Source of the DNA: Candidatus Peregrinibacteria bacterium
GTDB taxonomy: Bacteria > Patescibacteriota > Gracilibacteria > UBA1369 > UM-FILTER-53-11
Direction: 5' to 3'
DNA: 25,267 nt
Assembly: GCA_023245725.1 (NCBI GenBank)
Contig: JAHFJU010000014.1
Coordinates: 1-25,267, forward strand
A model generated the notes under the pieces. The model did not search any database, was not told where the DNA came from, and saw only the letters and a program-made list of their open reading frames with translations. The translations under genes were made by a program, and so were the position numbers. This document shows, in pieces, positions 15,564 to 23,700 of this stretch. Positions within the stretch are counted from its first letter, which is position 1; each line of letters begins with the position of its first letter.

Positions 15564-15595
15564 ATTATAAGGGAGGGGATTGGAAAGGGGAAGGG
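15564..15595 (-). promoter_or_regulatory. Promoter of the DUF2000-like gene with a C-rich (G-run on plus strand) upstream tract
   Basis: TATAAT (15569-15564) lies 9 nt before the ATG at 15554, implying a leaderless or nearly leaderless mRNA. Directly upstream the plus strand has GGGAGGGG, eight bases, GGGG, AA, GGG (15571-15595), occupying the spacer and -35 position. No recognisable -35 hexamer is present. Confidence 0.5.
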
Positions 15596-15640
15596 TTTTT
15601 CGATGAGATGGCGATGTTTTGCAGGTGCATGCAAAAAAAA

Positions 15641-15982
15641 TTATACTTTTAGCCAAAACTGAATTAGAGTCGCAACGATCGCCCAACTTAATAAAGCTAT
15701 TATCATTGCCAACCAGAAATTTACCCTGTAGAGAAGCAACCAAAATGACAGAACGAAAAAAACTAAAGTAAATTCGTAAACGAAGGTTGATTTTAGTGTT
15801 TTTCGTGAAATTTCTAGACCATGATCCAGATAGATGAAGATCATTGCGACGATTAAAATAACCGGAAGTGCGTAAACCACGCCTGTGTATTTTGGATCAA
15901 TGTATTTTGCTATCAAAGTTATTCCAACTACTGAGGCTCCGCCAAGAATGAATTGTAAGGCGTAGTAAAATATTGGATTCAT
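15641..15982 (-). CDS. Small four-TM membrane protein, GlpM/DUF3147-like
   Basis: A 113-residue, very hydrophobic protein with about four membrane helices (residues about 4-25, 34-52, 66-84, 90-110) separated by short loops (KYIDPKYTG, DHGLEISRKTLKST). Length, four-helix layout and the YTGVVYALPVILIVAMIF segment match the GlpM/DUF3147 family of small inner-membrane proteins, whose biochemical role is not established. The start at 15982 follows a structured intergenic with a candidate promoter. The stop is 86 nt before the DUF2000-like start. Confidence 0.7.
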   Translation of the reverse strand: MNPIFYYALQFILGGASVVGITLIAKYIDPKYTGVVYALPVILIVAMIFIYLDHGLEISRKTLKSTFVYEFTLVFFVLSFWLLLYRVNFWLAMIIALLSWAIVATLIQFWLKV

Positions 15983-16002
15983 AAATTTGTGTAAGTAATA
16001 TG

Positions 16003-16094
16003 GCGGCTATCGTCTGCAAGTTGTCGAAGTATAATGCGTCGCAGACAAGCCACAATCGAGCTAACAGCAGGCGGATCGCTAACCCGTTGTTAGC
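16003..16094. other. Structured intergenic stretch with two stem-loops
   Basis: Two inverted-repeat structures fill the gap between the GlpM-like and TerB/PH-like genes. First: GGCT-atc-GTCTGC (16005-16017) pairs with GCAGAC-a-AGCC (16041-16051), ten pairs with a small internal loop and a 23-nt apical loop. Second: GCTAAC (16078-16083) pairs with GTTAGC (16089-16094) over a 5-nt loop; the outer GCTAACA (16060-16066) could compete for the same 3' arm, giving two alternative hairpins. The stretch looks richer in GC than its neighbours. The first loop contains -10-like boxes on both strands. Its role is unknown. Confidence 0.5.
16028..16055 (-). promoter_or_regulatory. Candidate promoter of the GlpM-like gene
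   Basis: On the minus strand TTGTGG (16055-16050), 16 nt, TATACT (16033-16028), leaving a leader of about 40 nt to the ATG at 15982. The boxes lie in one arm and the loop of the first stem-loop in this gap. Confidence 0.4.
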
Positions 16095-16111
16095 AGATAC
16101 ATCTTTAAAAT

Positions 16112-16894
16112 CTATTCCTTATCGTCATTTAATATATGCGAGATCATCATACAAGGAATATCATAATCATTTAGCCCAATAATGTATGGAGTTTCTTTTC
16201 CTTCCTTTGACACCTCTAATCCAGCTTTTGTTAATTCAAAAGAGTGGATTTTTGAGTAAGGAAAGGCGAAATTCTTCCTATTTCCACGAAATCCGATTCT
16301 TTGGTTTGTGAGCCAAAAAGCTCCGTTGTCCTCGGTAATTAAATGTTCACTTGAAGAAGTTGAATAGCCGACTGATCCAACCCTGTACCTAAGTCCTTTC
16401 ATGATTTTGATAGACATGGTTGGGCCACCATACCTAATGAGATTAGTAATTCTTTTATATTTTTTAGTGACAGCGGGGCAAACCCAATGCAATACTTCAC
16501 CTTTTTTGAAAACTATAGATATGTCATGTTGCTGAATTACCGGAAGAATACCTTTTTCAATAAGCCCCAACGTGTAGAATTTGTTAAATGCTTTTTGATC
16601 GAATTTAAAATCTTTTTTGCTTATCCCGAAATAATCCATGAGTTCTTCAAGAGCTTTCTTTTCATCATCGGTTATTCTGCTATTACTAATAATATTTTGA
16701 AAGGCTAAAGTACTGGCTTTTTTATGAGCTTCAAAAAGTTCCTCTTTGGAGAAACCGTATTGCTTGGATAACTTTTCTAACTCTACTTTCTCAATTTCAT
16801 CTAGTTTTCCATCCGAAAGAAAGCACTTTATGAGTTTGTCATACTTGATTTTGCCTTCTCTTTTTGTAAGGAATTTTCTGATGAAACCTTGCAT
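16112..16894 (-). CDS. TerB-like helical / PH-like domain protein of unknown function
   Basis: A 260-residue protein without membrane segments. The N-terminal half is helical with two acidic repeats (LSDGKLDEIEKVELEKLSK at about 26-44 and NSRITDDEKKALEELMDYFG at about 70-89), the pattern of TerB/DnaJ-associated or EF-hand-like modules. The C-terminal half (about 130-255) is beta-rich with GAFWLTNQRIGFRG and FAFPYSKIHSFELTKAGLEV, which resembles a PH/GRAM-like domain. Such pairs often bind lipids or membranes, but no function is known to me for this one. It starts 32 nt after the zinc-ribbon gene stop on the same strand, so the two are probably co-transcribed and may act together. Confidence 0.75.
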   Translation of the reverse strand: MQGFIRKFLTKREGKIKYDKLIKCFLSDGKLDEIEKVELEKLSKQYGFSKEELFEAHKKASTLAFQNIISNSRITDDEKKALEELMDYFGISKKDFKFDQKAFNKFYTLGLIEKGILPVIQQHDISIVFKKGEVLHWVCPAVTKKYKRITNLIRYGGPTMSIKIMKGLRYRVGSVGYSTSSSEHLITEDNGAFWLTNQRIGFRGNRKNFAFPYSKIHSFELTKAGLEVSKEGKETPYIIGLNDYDIPCMMISHILNDDKE

Positions 16895-16926
16895 ATTTCA
16901 AATGTTAAAAACAAATAAATCTTTAT

Positions 16927-17328
16927 TTATTTTATTGTGTTGTTATTGTATTTATCTGCTAAAAATTTGAAACTAATATTACTTATAGTTGCTTGTCCAA
17001 TATCATCAAAATTAATAGTTAATGTAATAATTTTATCATTTGAAAGCGTTACTGCGGCATAGATTATCCCAGGAATAGCACCTAAAAACAGAAGCAATAT
17101 GAAAACGATAACGTTAAATGACTTATATTTCTTATTTAAAACTACGCTTCTTTCTTCCTCATCTTTATGGACTATGTTATACGCAGGGTAATTTTGTGTG
17201 AGCCATTTAGAGTAGTTTACAAAAATACCTTGTGCCATAGTGTCACTTATAGTTAAAAACTCGCCACAATATCTACATTTTGTCGCATTTTCGTGTATAT
17301 CTACAGTGCAGTATGGACATTTTTTCAT
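16927..17328 (-). CDS. Zinc-ribbon membrane protein
   Basis: A 133-residue protein. An N-terminal zinc ribbon has four cysteines in two CPYC/CRYC knuckles (Cys4, Cys7, Cys18, Cys21). A short soluble stretch (about 30-68) leads to a membrane segment (FNVIVFILLLFLGAIPGIIYAAV, about 70-92), then a beta-rich tail. Function is unknown; zinc-ribbon/TM proteins of this size are common and diverse. A TACAAT at 17354-17349 may serve as its -10. The aspS stop is 38 nt upstream on the same strand; the TerB/PH-like gene follows 32 nt after its stop. Confidence 0.75.
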   Translation of the reverse strand: MKKCPYCTVDIHENATKCRYCGEFLTISDTMAQGIFVNYSKWLTQNYPAYNIVHKDEEERSVVLNKKYKSFNVIVFILLLFLGAIPGIIYAAVTLSNDKIITLTINFDDIGQATISNISFKFLADKYNNNTIK

Positions 17329-17365
17329 AAGATTAACTTAGCGATATTGTAATCATTCTCCTAAC

Positions 17366-19135
17366 CTATTTCTGCTCAACAACCTTAATATGCAACTCGC
17401 GGATTTGCTTCTCGGGCATAACCGATGGAGCATCCAGCATTAGGTCGCGGGCTTTTTGGTCTTTAGGAAAGACAATAACTTCGCGGATATTTGGTTCGTC
17501 GCAGAAAATCATTACCAAGCGGTCGAGGCCCCAAGCAATACCTCCGTGTGGAGGTGCACCGTATGTAAAAGCCTCAAGCATATGGCCAAATCGGCGTTGA
17601 GCATCCTCTTCAGAAATTCCTAAAATATCGAAAATCTTTGATTGAACTTCGCGTTTGTGAATACGAATTGAGCCACCGCCAACTTCGCAGCCGTTTAAAA
17701 CAAAGTCATACGCTTTTGCGCGTGCCTTTAGCGGCTCTTTTTCTAACAATGGCAGGTCCTCGATTTTGATTGAACAGAATGGATGGTGCGCTGCAGATAA
17801 ACAATTATCTTCTTTGCTCCACTCGAACATAGGAAAATCCGTTACCCACAAAAATGCAAAAACGTTCTGGTCACGAAGTTTAAAATAGTCACCACATGCC
17901 AAACGAACGTGACCCAAACTTGTACATGCAGTCACAAATTCATCAGCTGCAAAAAACACAACATCGCCATCTTTGATTCCTGTTTTTTCTTTAATTGCTG
18001 CGATTTCTCCCTCAGTTAAAAATTTTAGAATAGGGGATTTAAGCTCGCCGTTTTGCGCGACAATGTAAGCCAATCCTTTTGCGCCGTAAACTTTTGCCAA
18101 CGCTTCCATTTCATCAATTTTTGAACGTGGAAAAACCGCACCACCTGTAACATGAAGCATTTTAACAACTCCTTTTTCGCTAGCTTGCGCAAAAACTTTA
18201 AATCCGGAGTTTTTGAATATTTCGGTACCATCGATAAATTCCATTCCAAAACGAATATCTGGCTTGTCTGAGCCATACGTGCTCATTGCATGATGCCATG
18301 TCATTCGAGGAAATGGCTTTGAAAGAAGTTTTTTGTGCGGAACCATCGCCTCGCAAAGCTTAATCATTAGCCCTTCGTTGAGACTCATAACATCTTCTTC
18401 ATCAACAAACGACATTTCAACATCGAGCTGCGTAAACTCAGGCTGACGATCGCCGCGCTGATCTTCGTCGCGGAAACAACGAGCAATCTGAAAATATTTA
18501 TCGAGACCGGCAACCATTGAAAGCTGCTTTAATTGCTGAGGAGATTGAGGAAGCACATAAAAAGTCCCGGGATGTAAACGTGAAGGAACAACATATTCAC
18601 GGCTTCCTTCTGGCGTTCCTTTAATCAAAATCGGAGTTTCAATCTCTAAAAATCCATCATCACTCATGTAGTCACGAATGTACTTAATAACGTTATGACG
18701 CATGACCACATTGCGCTTCATTCGATCACGTCGAAGGTCTAAGTATCTGTATTTTAAGCGTAATTCTTCATTTGTAATCGCTTCATCTGTATCGAGTGGG
18801 AATGGTGGAGTTTTTGCCTCATTTAAAATGGTAACTTTATTTGCCAAAACTTCTATTTCACCGGAAGCGTGGTTGGAATTTTTCATTCCTTCCGGGCGTG
18901 CGCGCACAACTCCTTCAACTTGAATAACATATTCAGAGCGAACCTGCTCAAATACCGTGTGAGATTCTGAAGCATTCTGCGGATCACTGACAACCTGTGT
19001 GATTCCGTATCTATCGCGGAGATCGATAAAAATCATTCCACCGTGGTCGCGGCGTGAGCGAACCCAGCCTGCGAGCATTACCGTTTTACCTATTTGTGAA
19101 GCGCTGAGATCGTTGCATGTGTGTGTTCGATACAT
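17366..19135 (-). CDS. aspS: Aspartyl-tRNA synthetase, probably non-discriminating
   Basis: Class II synthetase that charges tRNA-Asp (and probably tRNA-Asn) with aspartate. The 589-residue length is standard for the bacterial type. Visible: N-terminal OB anticodon-binding domain (1-105) beginning MYRTHTC, the QSPQQLKQL flipping loop at about 197-205, motif 2 FRDED...QPEFTQLD at 221-238, a bacterial GAD insertion domain (about 285-410), and motif 3 GIAWGLDRL at 532-540. Residue 31 is His (in RRDHGG) and residue 83 is Gly (in RPEGMKN), the pair linked in Pseudomonas and Helicobacter enzymes to relaxed tRNA choice, so transamidation by GatCAB is predicted. The first 50 nt overlap the end of the O-antigen-ligase-like gene, in another frame, so coupled translation is likely. 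The start is fixed by the conserved N-terminus. Confidence 0.97.
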   Translation of the reverse strand: MYRTHTCNDLSASQIGKTVMLAGWVRSRRDHGGMIFIDLRDRYGITQVVSDPQNASESHTVFEQVRSEYVIQVEGVVRARPEGMKNSNHASGEIEVLANKVTILNEAKTPPFPLDTDEAITNEELRLKYRYLDLRRDRMKRNVVMRHNVIKYIRDYMSDDGFLEIETPILIKGTPEGSREYVVPSRLHPGTFYVLPQSPQQLKQLSMVAGLDKYFQIARCFRDEDQRGDRQPEFTQLDVEMSFVDEEDVMSLNEGLMIKLCEAMVPHKKLLSKPFPRMTWHHAMSTYGSDKPDIRFGMEFIDGTEIFKNSGFKVFAQASEKGVVKMLHVTGGAVFPRSKIDEMEALAKVYGAKGLAYIVAQNGELKSPILKFLTEGEIAAIKEKTGIKDGDVVFFAADEFVTACTSLGHVRLACGDYFKLRDQNVFAFLWVTDFPMFEWSKEDNCLSAAHHPFCSIKIEDLPLLEKEPLKARAKAYDFVLNGCEVGGGSIRIHKREVQSKIFDILGISEEDAQRRFGHMLEAFTYGAPPHGGIAWGLDRLVMIFCDEPNIREVIVFPKDQKARDLMLDAPSVMPEKQIRELHIKVVEQK

Positions 19136-20396
19136 ATGCGCCCACTTTAGAGTAAATCGCCAAAACTGCCAAGATAATCCAGAGGTAGAGTTCGCTAACT
19201 ACGTCGGTAAAATTCATCTGCAAAAAAATCATATAGTTGCTAATAGCTACGAGAAGAAATATTAATATATACTGTTTTTCCCTGCTTGATATAAACGATT
19301 TAACTGAATTAATAAAAATATATCCCCATAAAAGTAACGTTGTTATAAGCCCGAAAAATCCTCTTTCTACCAATATATCGAGAAATAAATTGTGTGCTTT
19401 ATCGACTTTCAATGGGTTTTTAAGTAATTCAGAATTACTATATTTTTCAAAGGCAACAGCAAACTGATCTTGTCCATAGCCAAATAAAGGTGAATTCTGT
19501 ATTACTGGAATCGAATCCTTCCAAATAGTTAAACGAGTTTCTAGTGATGTAAGTGTTTGTGGATTTAATTTGTAACGATCGGAAAATGATTTTGGTAATT
19601 CGAAATATACAAAGATAAGAAGAGTAAGAATAACTGCAAAATATATGAGGTATCTGGATCTAAACCTTTGATTTTGTTTATTTACTAACATAATTAAAGC
19701 ACCAAATATTGTTTCACATAACAAAAGATACAGACCAGTCCGGCATCCTGTAAGCATAAGAGTTACAGCACTAACAAAATATGCAGAAAGCAGAACGAAA
19801 ATTTTCGCTCGATTTTGTTTTATAATAGAAAACAGTGAGAACAGACCAATCGGCATAACTAACAATATCCATAGTGCAAAATTATTAGGATTAGTTAAAA
19901 GGCTATCGATTCTCCCCTGAAAATATGCGAGTTCAAAATTAGGAATCGGTGTGAAAAATTGTATAAATCCAAACAACAATGTAATCAAAAATGGAATTAA
20001 TACTAATGGTATATATTGTCTGATTATTAGCTTGGTTGGTGACCGCGCCAATAAAAGGATGAAGAGAATAAACACTGAAAGCTGAGGCAATAGCCCCAAG
20101 GCTCTCTCAGACCCAATGAGAATATTTTTATTTGATGGCGAAAGCAGATAACTGATTATATTACTACCGAAAAACATTATTATAATGAAGACTAAAGTTC
20201 GATCTATATCTATTTTAGATTTATTAACAGCGACCTCAATTCCAAATATTGCTACAAGTAGAGATGTAAGGATAATGAGGAATTCCGCACGAACTTGCTG
20301 ATCAATAAATCCTGGTACATACGCAATTGGTAGTACCAGGACAAGTGATGCGAATAGAATCCACCACACTTTAGAAGTAATGGAGGTATTGTTCAT
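19086..20396 (-). CDS. O-antigen ligase / Wzy-like polysaccharide polymerase
   Basis: A 436-residue inner-membrane protein with about ten to twelve hydrophobic segments and one large outer loop, the layout of WaaL/Wzy/PglL-type enzymes that transfer or polymerise undecaprenyl-linked glycans. The family signature is visible: LTGCRTGLYLLL in the middle, then SLETRLTIWKDSIPVIQNSP and GYGQDQF in the large loop, and KAHNLFLDILVERGFFG (catalytic-type Arg and His) before the last helices. Which of ligase, polymerase or protein O-glycosyltransferase it is cannot be told. It begins 3 nt after the stop of the upstream small anchored protein gene and ends inside aspS, so all three form one compact transcript. 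A link between glycan and aspS is positional only. Confidence 0.88.
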   Translation of the reverse strand: MNNTSITSKVWWILFASLVLVLPIAYVPGFIDQQVRAEFLIILTSLLVAIFGIEVAVNKSKIDIDRTLVFIIIMFFGSNIISYLLSPSNKNILIGSERALGLLPQLSVFILFILLLARSPTKLIIRQYIPLVLIPFLITLLFGFIQFFTPIPNFELAYFQGRIDSLLTNPNNFALWILLVMPIGLFSLFSIIKQNRAKIFVLLSAYFVSAVTLMLTGCRTGLYLLLCETIFGALIMLVNKQNQRFRSRYLIYFAVILTLLIFVYFELPKSFSDRYKLNPQTLTSLETRLTIWKDSIPVIQNSPLFGYGQDQFAVAFEKYSNSELLKNPLKVDKAHNLFLDILVERGFFGLITTLLLWGYIFINSVKSFISSREKQYILIFLLVAISNYMIFLQMNFTDVVSELYLWIILAVLAIYSKVGAYVSNTHMQRSQRFTNR

Positions 20397-20399
20397 CTA

Positions 20400-20663
20400 T
20401 TATTTCTTTGGAAGTGGGATAGGTTTTAACTGATTTACGACTGGTACAGTACTAGAACCATTATTGCTATTAATTGGTGAAAGTCTAACTGGAGTTAGAG
20501 AAATTACTTGAACTCCGCCTTTTCCTTTTCCTTTTTCTTCTCCTTTACCACCTATAAGAGCGCCTCGGCCAAGGTCTGAACTAAGAAATACAACTGAACC
20601 CACAACTGCAATAAGTGCAATCGCAGAAAGTAACCACGGATACAATTTTTGTATATCTACCAT
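20400..20663 (-). CDS. Small single-TM protein with Gly/Lys- and Pro-rich tail
   Basis: An 87-residue protein, not recognised. It has one N-terminal membrane helix (PWLLSAIALIAVVGSVVFL, about residues 9-27), a Gly/Lys/Glu-rich segment (about 38-50) and a Ser/Asn/Pro-rich tail ending PIPLPKK, so it is probably anchored with a disordered outer tail. The frame extends to an ATG at 20705, but an extended -10 (TGTTACAAT, 20702-20694) lies inside that extension, so the ATG at 20663 (MVDIQKLYPW) is preferred. Its stop is 3 nt before the O-antigen-ligase-like gene, so it may be an accessory protein of that enzyme. Confidence 0.65.
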   Translation of the reverse strand: MVDIQKLYPWLLSAIALIAVVGSVVFLSSDLGRGALIGGKGEEKGKGKGGVQVISLTPVRLSPINSNNGSSTVPVVNQLKPIPLPKK

Positions 20664-20693
20664 ATTTATTTTTATTAAATAATAATTACCAGT

Positions 20694-20722
20694 ATTGTAA
20701 CACAATATCTACACGCAGTAAA
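20694..20722 (-). promoter_or_regulatory. Promoter of the small protein / O-antigen ligase / aspS cluster
   Basis: On the minus strand TTTACT (20722-20717), 17 nt, TACAAT (20699-20694) with an upstream TGT giving an extended -10. It lies just after the dnaE stop and about 31 nt before the ATG at 20663. An imperfect inverted repeat TACAC-GCAG / CTG-TA-GTGTA (20710-20736) overlaps the -35 and could act as a 3' hairpin of dnaE or an operator. Confidence 0.6.
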
Positions 20723-20740
20723 GAGGCTGTAGTGTACGAC

Positions 20741-23700
20741 CTACTTAACAATTTCATTGATTTTTATTTTAAGGTCGTGAGAAACATCGACCCCAAATGG
20801 AACCTTTATTATTTTTGGCTCACCGCTGGCAGGTGTAATCTTTAAATGCACTTCTCTCGATCCACGGTTCGCCATGAGTAATGTTTTCAGATAAGCAAGT
20901 GCGGCTTCGTCGGTTTTTTCGGTCATATTTATTATAAAAGGGCCATCGTCTTTTTTCGTTTCAGAATCCTCTTTAATTATTTTTATCGAAGTAACCATTG
21001 GCATCATTTTTTCGTTTGCATCAAACTGCCCATTTTCTTTTGCATTGTTAATCATAGCTTCGAGAGAAACATCTTTAATTTTCTGCACCATGCAATGCAA
21101 TTCTCCATTGCGCTCCTCAAATTTGCCCTCAACCTTAACGAAAAGCCCTTCTTTAATCGACGAAGAACACTCATTAAATGTTCTAGGAAAAATCGTCATT
21201 TCAATTCGCCCTGTCATATCTTCGAGCTGACAATAAGCCATCGAGGCGCCAGCTTTTGTAACAACGCGTTTAACCTTTGTAAGAAGCCCGCACATGCGAC
21301 CAAGCTTGCTAACATTTTTTGGAGTTAATGTAGAAAGCAGTGAAACTTTTTGCCCAAGATATTTGCGAAGTCCCTGCATAGGGTGCCCCGAAACATACAA
21401 ACCGAGATATTGTTTTTCCCACTGAAGTTTTTCAATTCGCTTTGCCTTATTTGTGTTTTTAAGTCGAAGAGGAGCTTGAATTTCACCAATCGCACCATCC
21501 ATCGCACCAAAAATATCTATTTGACCATCTTCTCTAACTATTTGCGCATCTTTAGCGTATCGGCTTATTTCTTCACAACTTTCAGCAAGAGCTTTACGGT
21601 CTCCGAAACACTCAAGTGCGCCGCTGTACGCCATCGCTTCAAGCAATTTTTTATTTAGGATTTGAGAAGGAACACGTTTACAAAAATCCTCTAGGCTCTT
21701 AAAAATACCGGCTTTTTCGCGCGCTAAAATTATCTTTTTAATAGGCTCCTCGCCAACACCTTTTATTGCAGAAAGCCCGAAACGAATAGTTGCGTCATTC
21801 ACAACGGTAAACTGAAGCATTGATTCATTAATGTCGGGAGGCAAAACATGAATTCCCATTGTTTCACATTCCATTACTTCTGCACTTACGCGCTCTTCTA
21901 CAGACGCGTCTGAAGTCATAAGTGAAGCCATAAAGTGCGACGGAAAATTCGCCTTTAAATAACCAGTTCGATAAGCGATCATCGCATAACATGTGGCATG
22001 AGATTTGTTAAAACCATAGGCAGCAAAAGGCTTAATGACTTTTTCAAAAACGTCTTCGGCAAACTTTTTTTTGTGACCCTGATCGACCGCGCCATTTATA
22101 AATTTATCTTTTTCGTTCGCCAATAATTTCGGGTCTTTTTTACCTACGGCTTTTCGCAGAATATCGGCTTCACCAAGGCTAAATCCGGCAAATGTTCTTG
22201 CAAGCTGAAGCACCTGTTCCTGGTAAATTGCAACGCCGTTTGTCTCTTTCAAAATTGGTTCAAATGATGGGTCAAGATATTCAACCGACTTTGGGTCATG
22301 TTTGCCTTTAATATAAACAGGAATCCAAGCCATCGGCCCAGGGCGGTAGAGCGAAACCATAGCAATAATGTCGTGAATTGTACTTGGAACAAGCTCTTTC
22401 AAGTAACGGCGCATACCAGCGGATTCAAGCTGAAATACACCTGCAGTGTCACCAGATGAAAGAATCTTGAATGTTTTTTCGTCGTCGAGCGGAATTGATG
22501 AAATATCGAGTTTTTGGCCTAGCATACGCTCAATTGAGTTGAGTGTATTATGAATAATTGTAAGATTTTTTAATCCAAGAAAATCCATTTTCAAGAGACC
22601 AAGCTCTTCTATCGGCTTCATCGAGTACTGACTAATTACAGAGTCGTCATCGCCTGTGCCTCGTTGTAATGGAGTGTGAATGTCGAGCGGTTGGCCAGAA
22701 ATAACAACGGCACACGCGTGCGTACCTGCGTGGCGAACTGTGCCCTCGAGTTTAACAGCTGTATCTAACAATGTCTTTGTTCGAAGATTCGATTCGTATT
22801 CAGCCTTGAGTGTGTGGTCATCTTTTATCGATTTCACCAAAGGAATGTGTTTGCCCTGAACAGGTGGGGGAATGAGCTTTGAAATTTTATCTACCTCAGC
22901 ATAAGGATACCCCATCGCACGGCCAACATCCCGCACCGCGGCGCGCGCCGCCATTGTTCCAAATGTAATAATTTGCGCAACATTTGATCTGCCATATTTC
23001 TCAACCACATAGTTAAGAACATCGCCGCGGTGCGCGTCATCAAAATCAATATCAATATCGGGCATCGATACACGCTCAGGGTTCAAGAAACGCTCAAAGA
23101 GCAGCCCATATAAAAGGGGATCAACATCGGTAATATTTAAAACATATGCCACAAGCGAGCCGGCAGCAGAACCACGCCCTGGGCCCACAATCACACCTGT
23201 ATCTTTGGCATACTTTACAAAGTCATGCACGATCAAAAAATAGGCATCGAAACCAGAATTATGAATCGTCTCAAGCTCATACTCCAATCGTTTTTTGTGC
23301 TCTTCGTTTATAGATTCTCCATATCGCGCGATTAAACCAGCATCACATAATATACGTAAATATTGTTGTACCGGAATATCTTCTGGAGTTTTAAAAGTAG
23401 GCAGCAAATTCTTTCCAAAGCTGATTTGCACATCACATCGCTCTGCAATTTTAACAGTGTTTTCAAGAGCTTCCGGGTGATCTTTAAACGCCTCCGCCAT
23501 TTCTTGTGGTGTGCGAATATGAAACTCACCAATGAACTTCATGCGGTTATTATCTTCGAGCGTTTTGCCTGTCTGAATACAAATCAAAACATCGTGCTCA
23601 TGATGGTCATCTTTGCGAGCATAATGACTATCTGCTGTCGCTACAACTGGAACGTTCATCTCTTTGCTAAGCCTAAATATCGCCTGATTCAAAATTACTT

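Noticed and set aside
15555..15743. N-terminal extension of the DUF2000-like protein
   Set aside because: The added 63 residues overlap the GlpM-like gene, run through a TATAAT and G-run tract, and have no family match; the domain begins at METKKLVAV.
16060..16094. Integron attC site
   Set aside because: GCTAAC/GTTAGC pairing looks similar, but the core boxes do not fit RYYYAAC/GTTRRRY, no extrahelical bases or second box pair could be placed, and no integrase or cassette array is present.
16000..16182. Plus-strand 60-codon frame over the folded intergenic
   Set aside because: It spans the two stem-loops and runs into the end of the opposite-strand TerB/PH-like gene; composition (many Ser/Arg/Asn) is not protein-like and there is no ribosome binding site.
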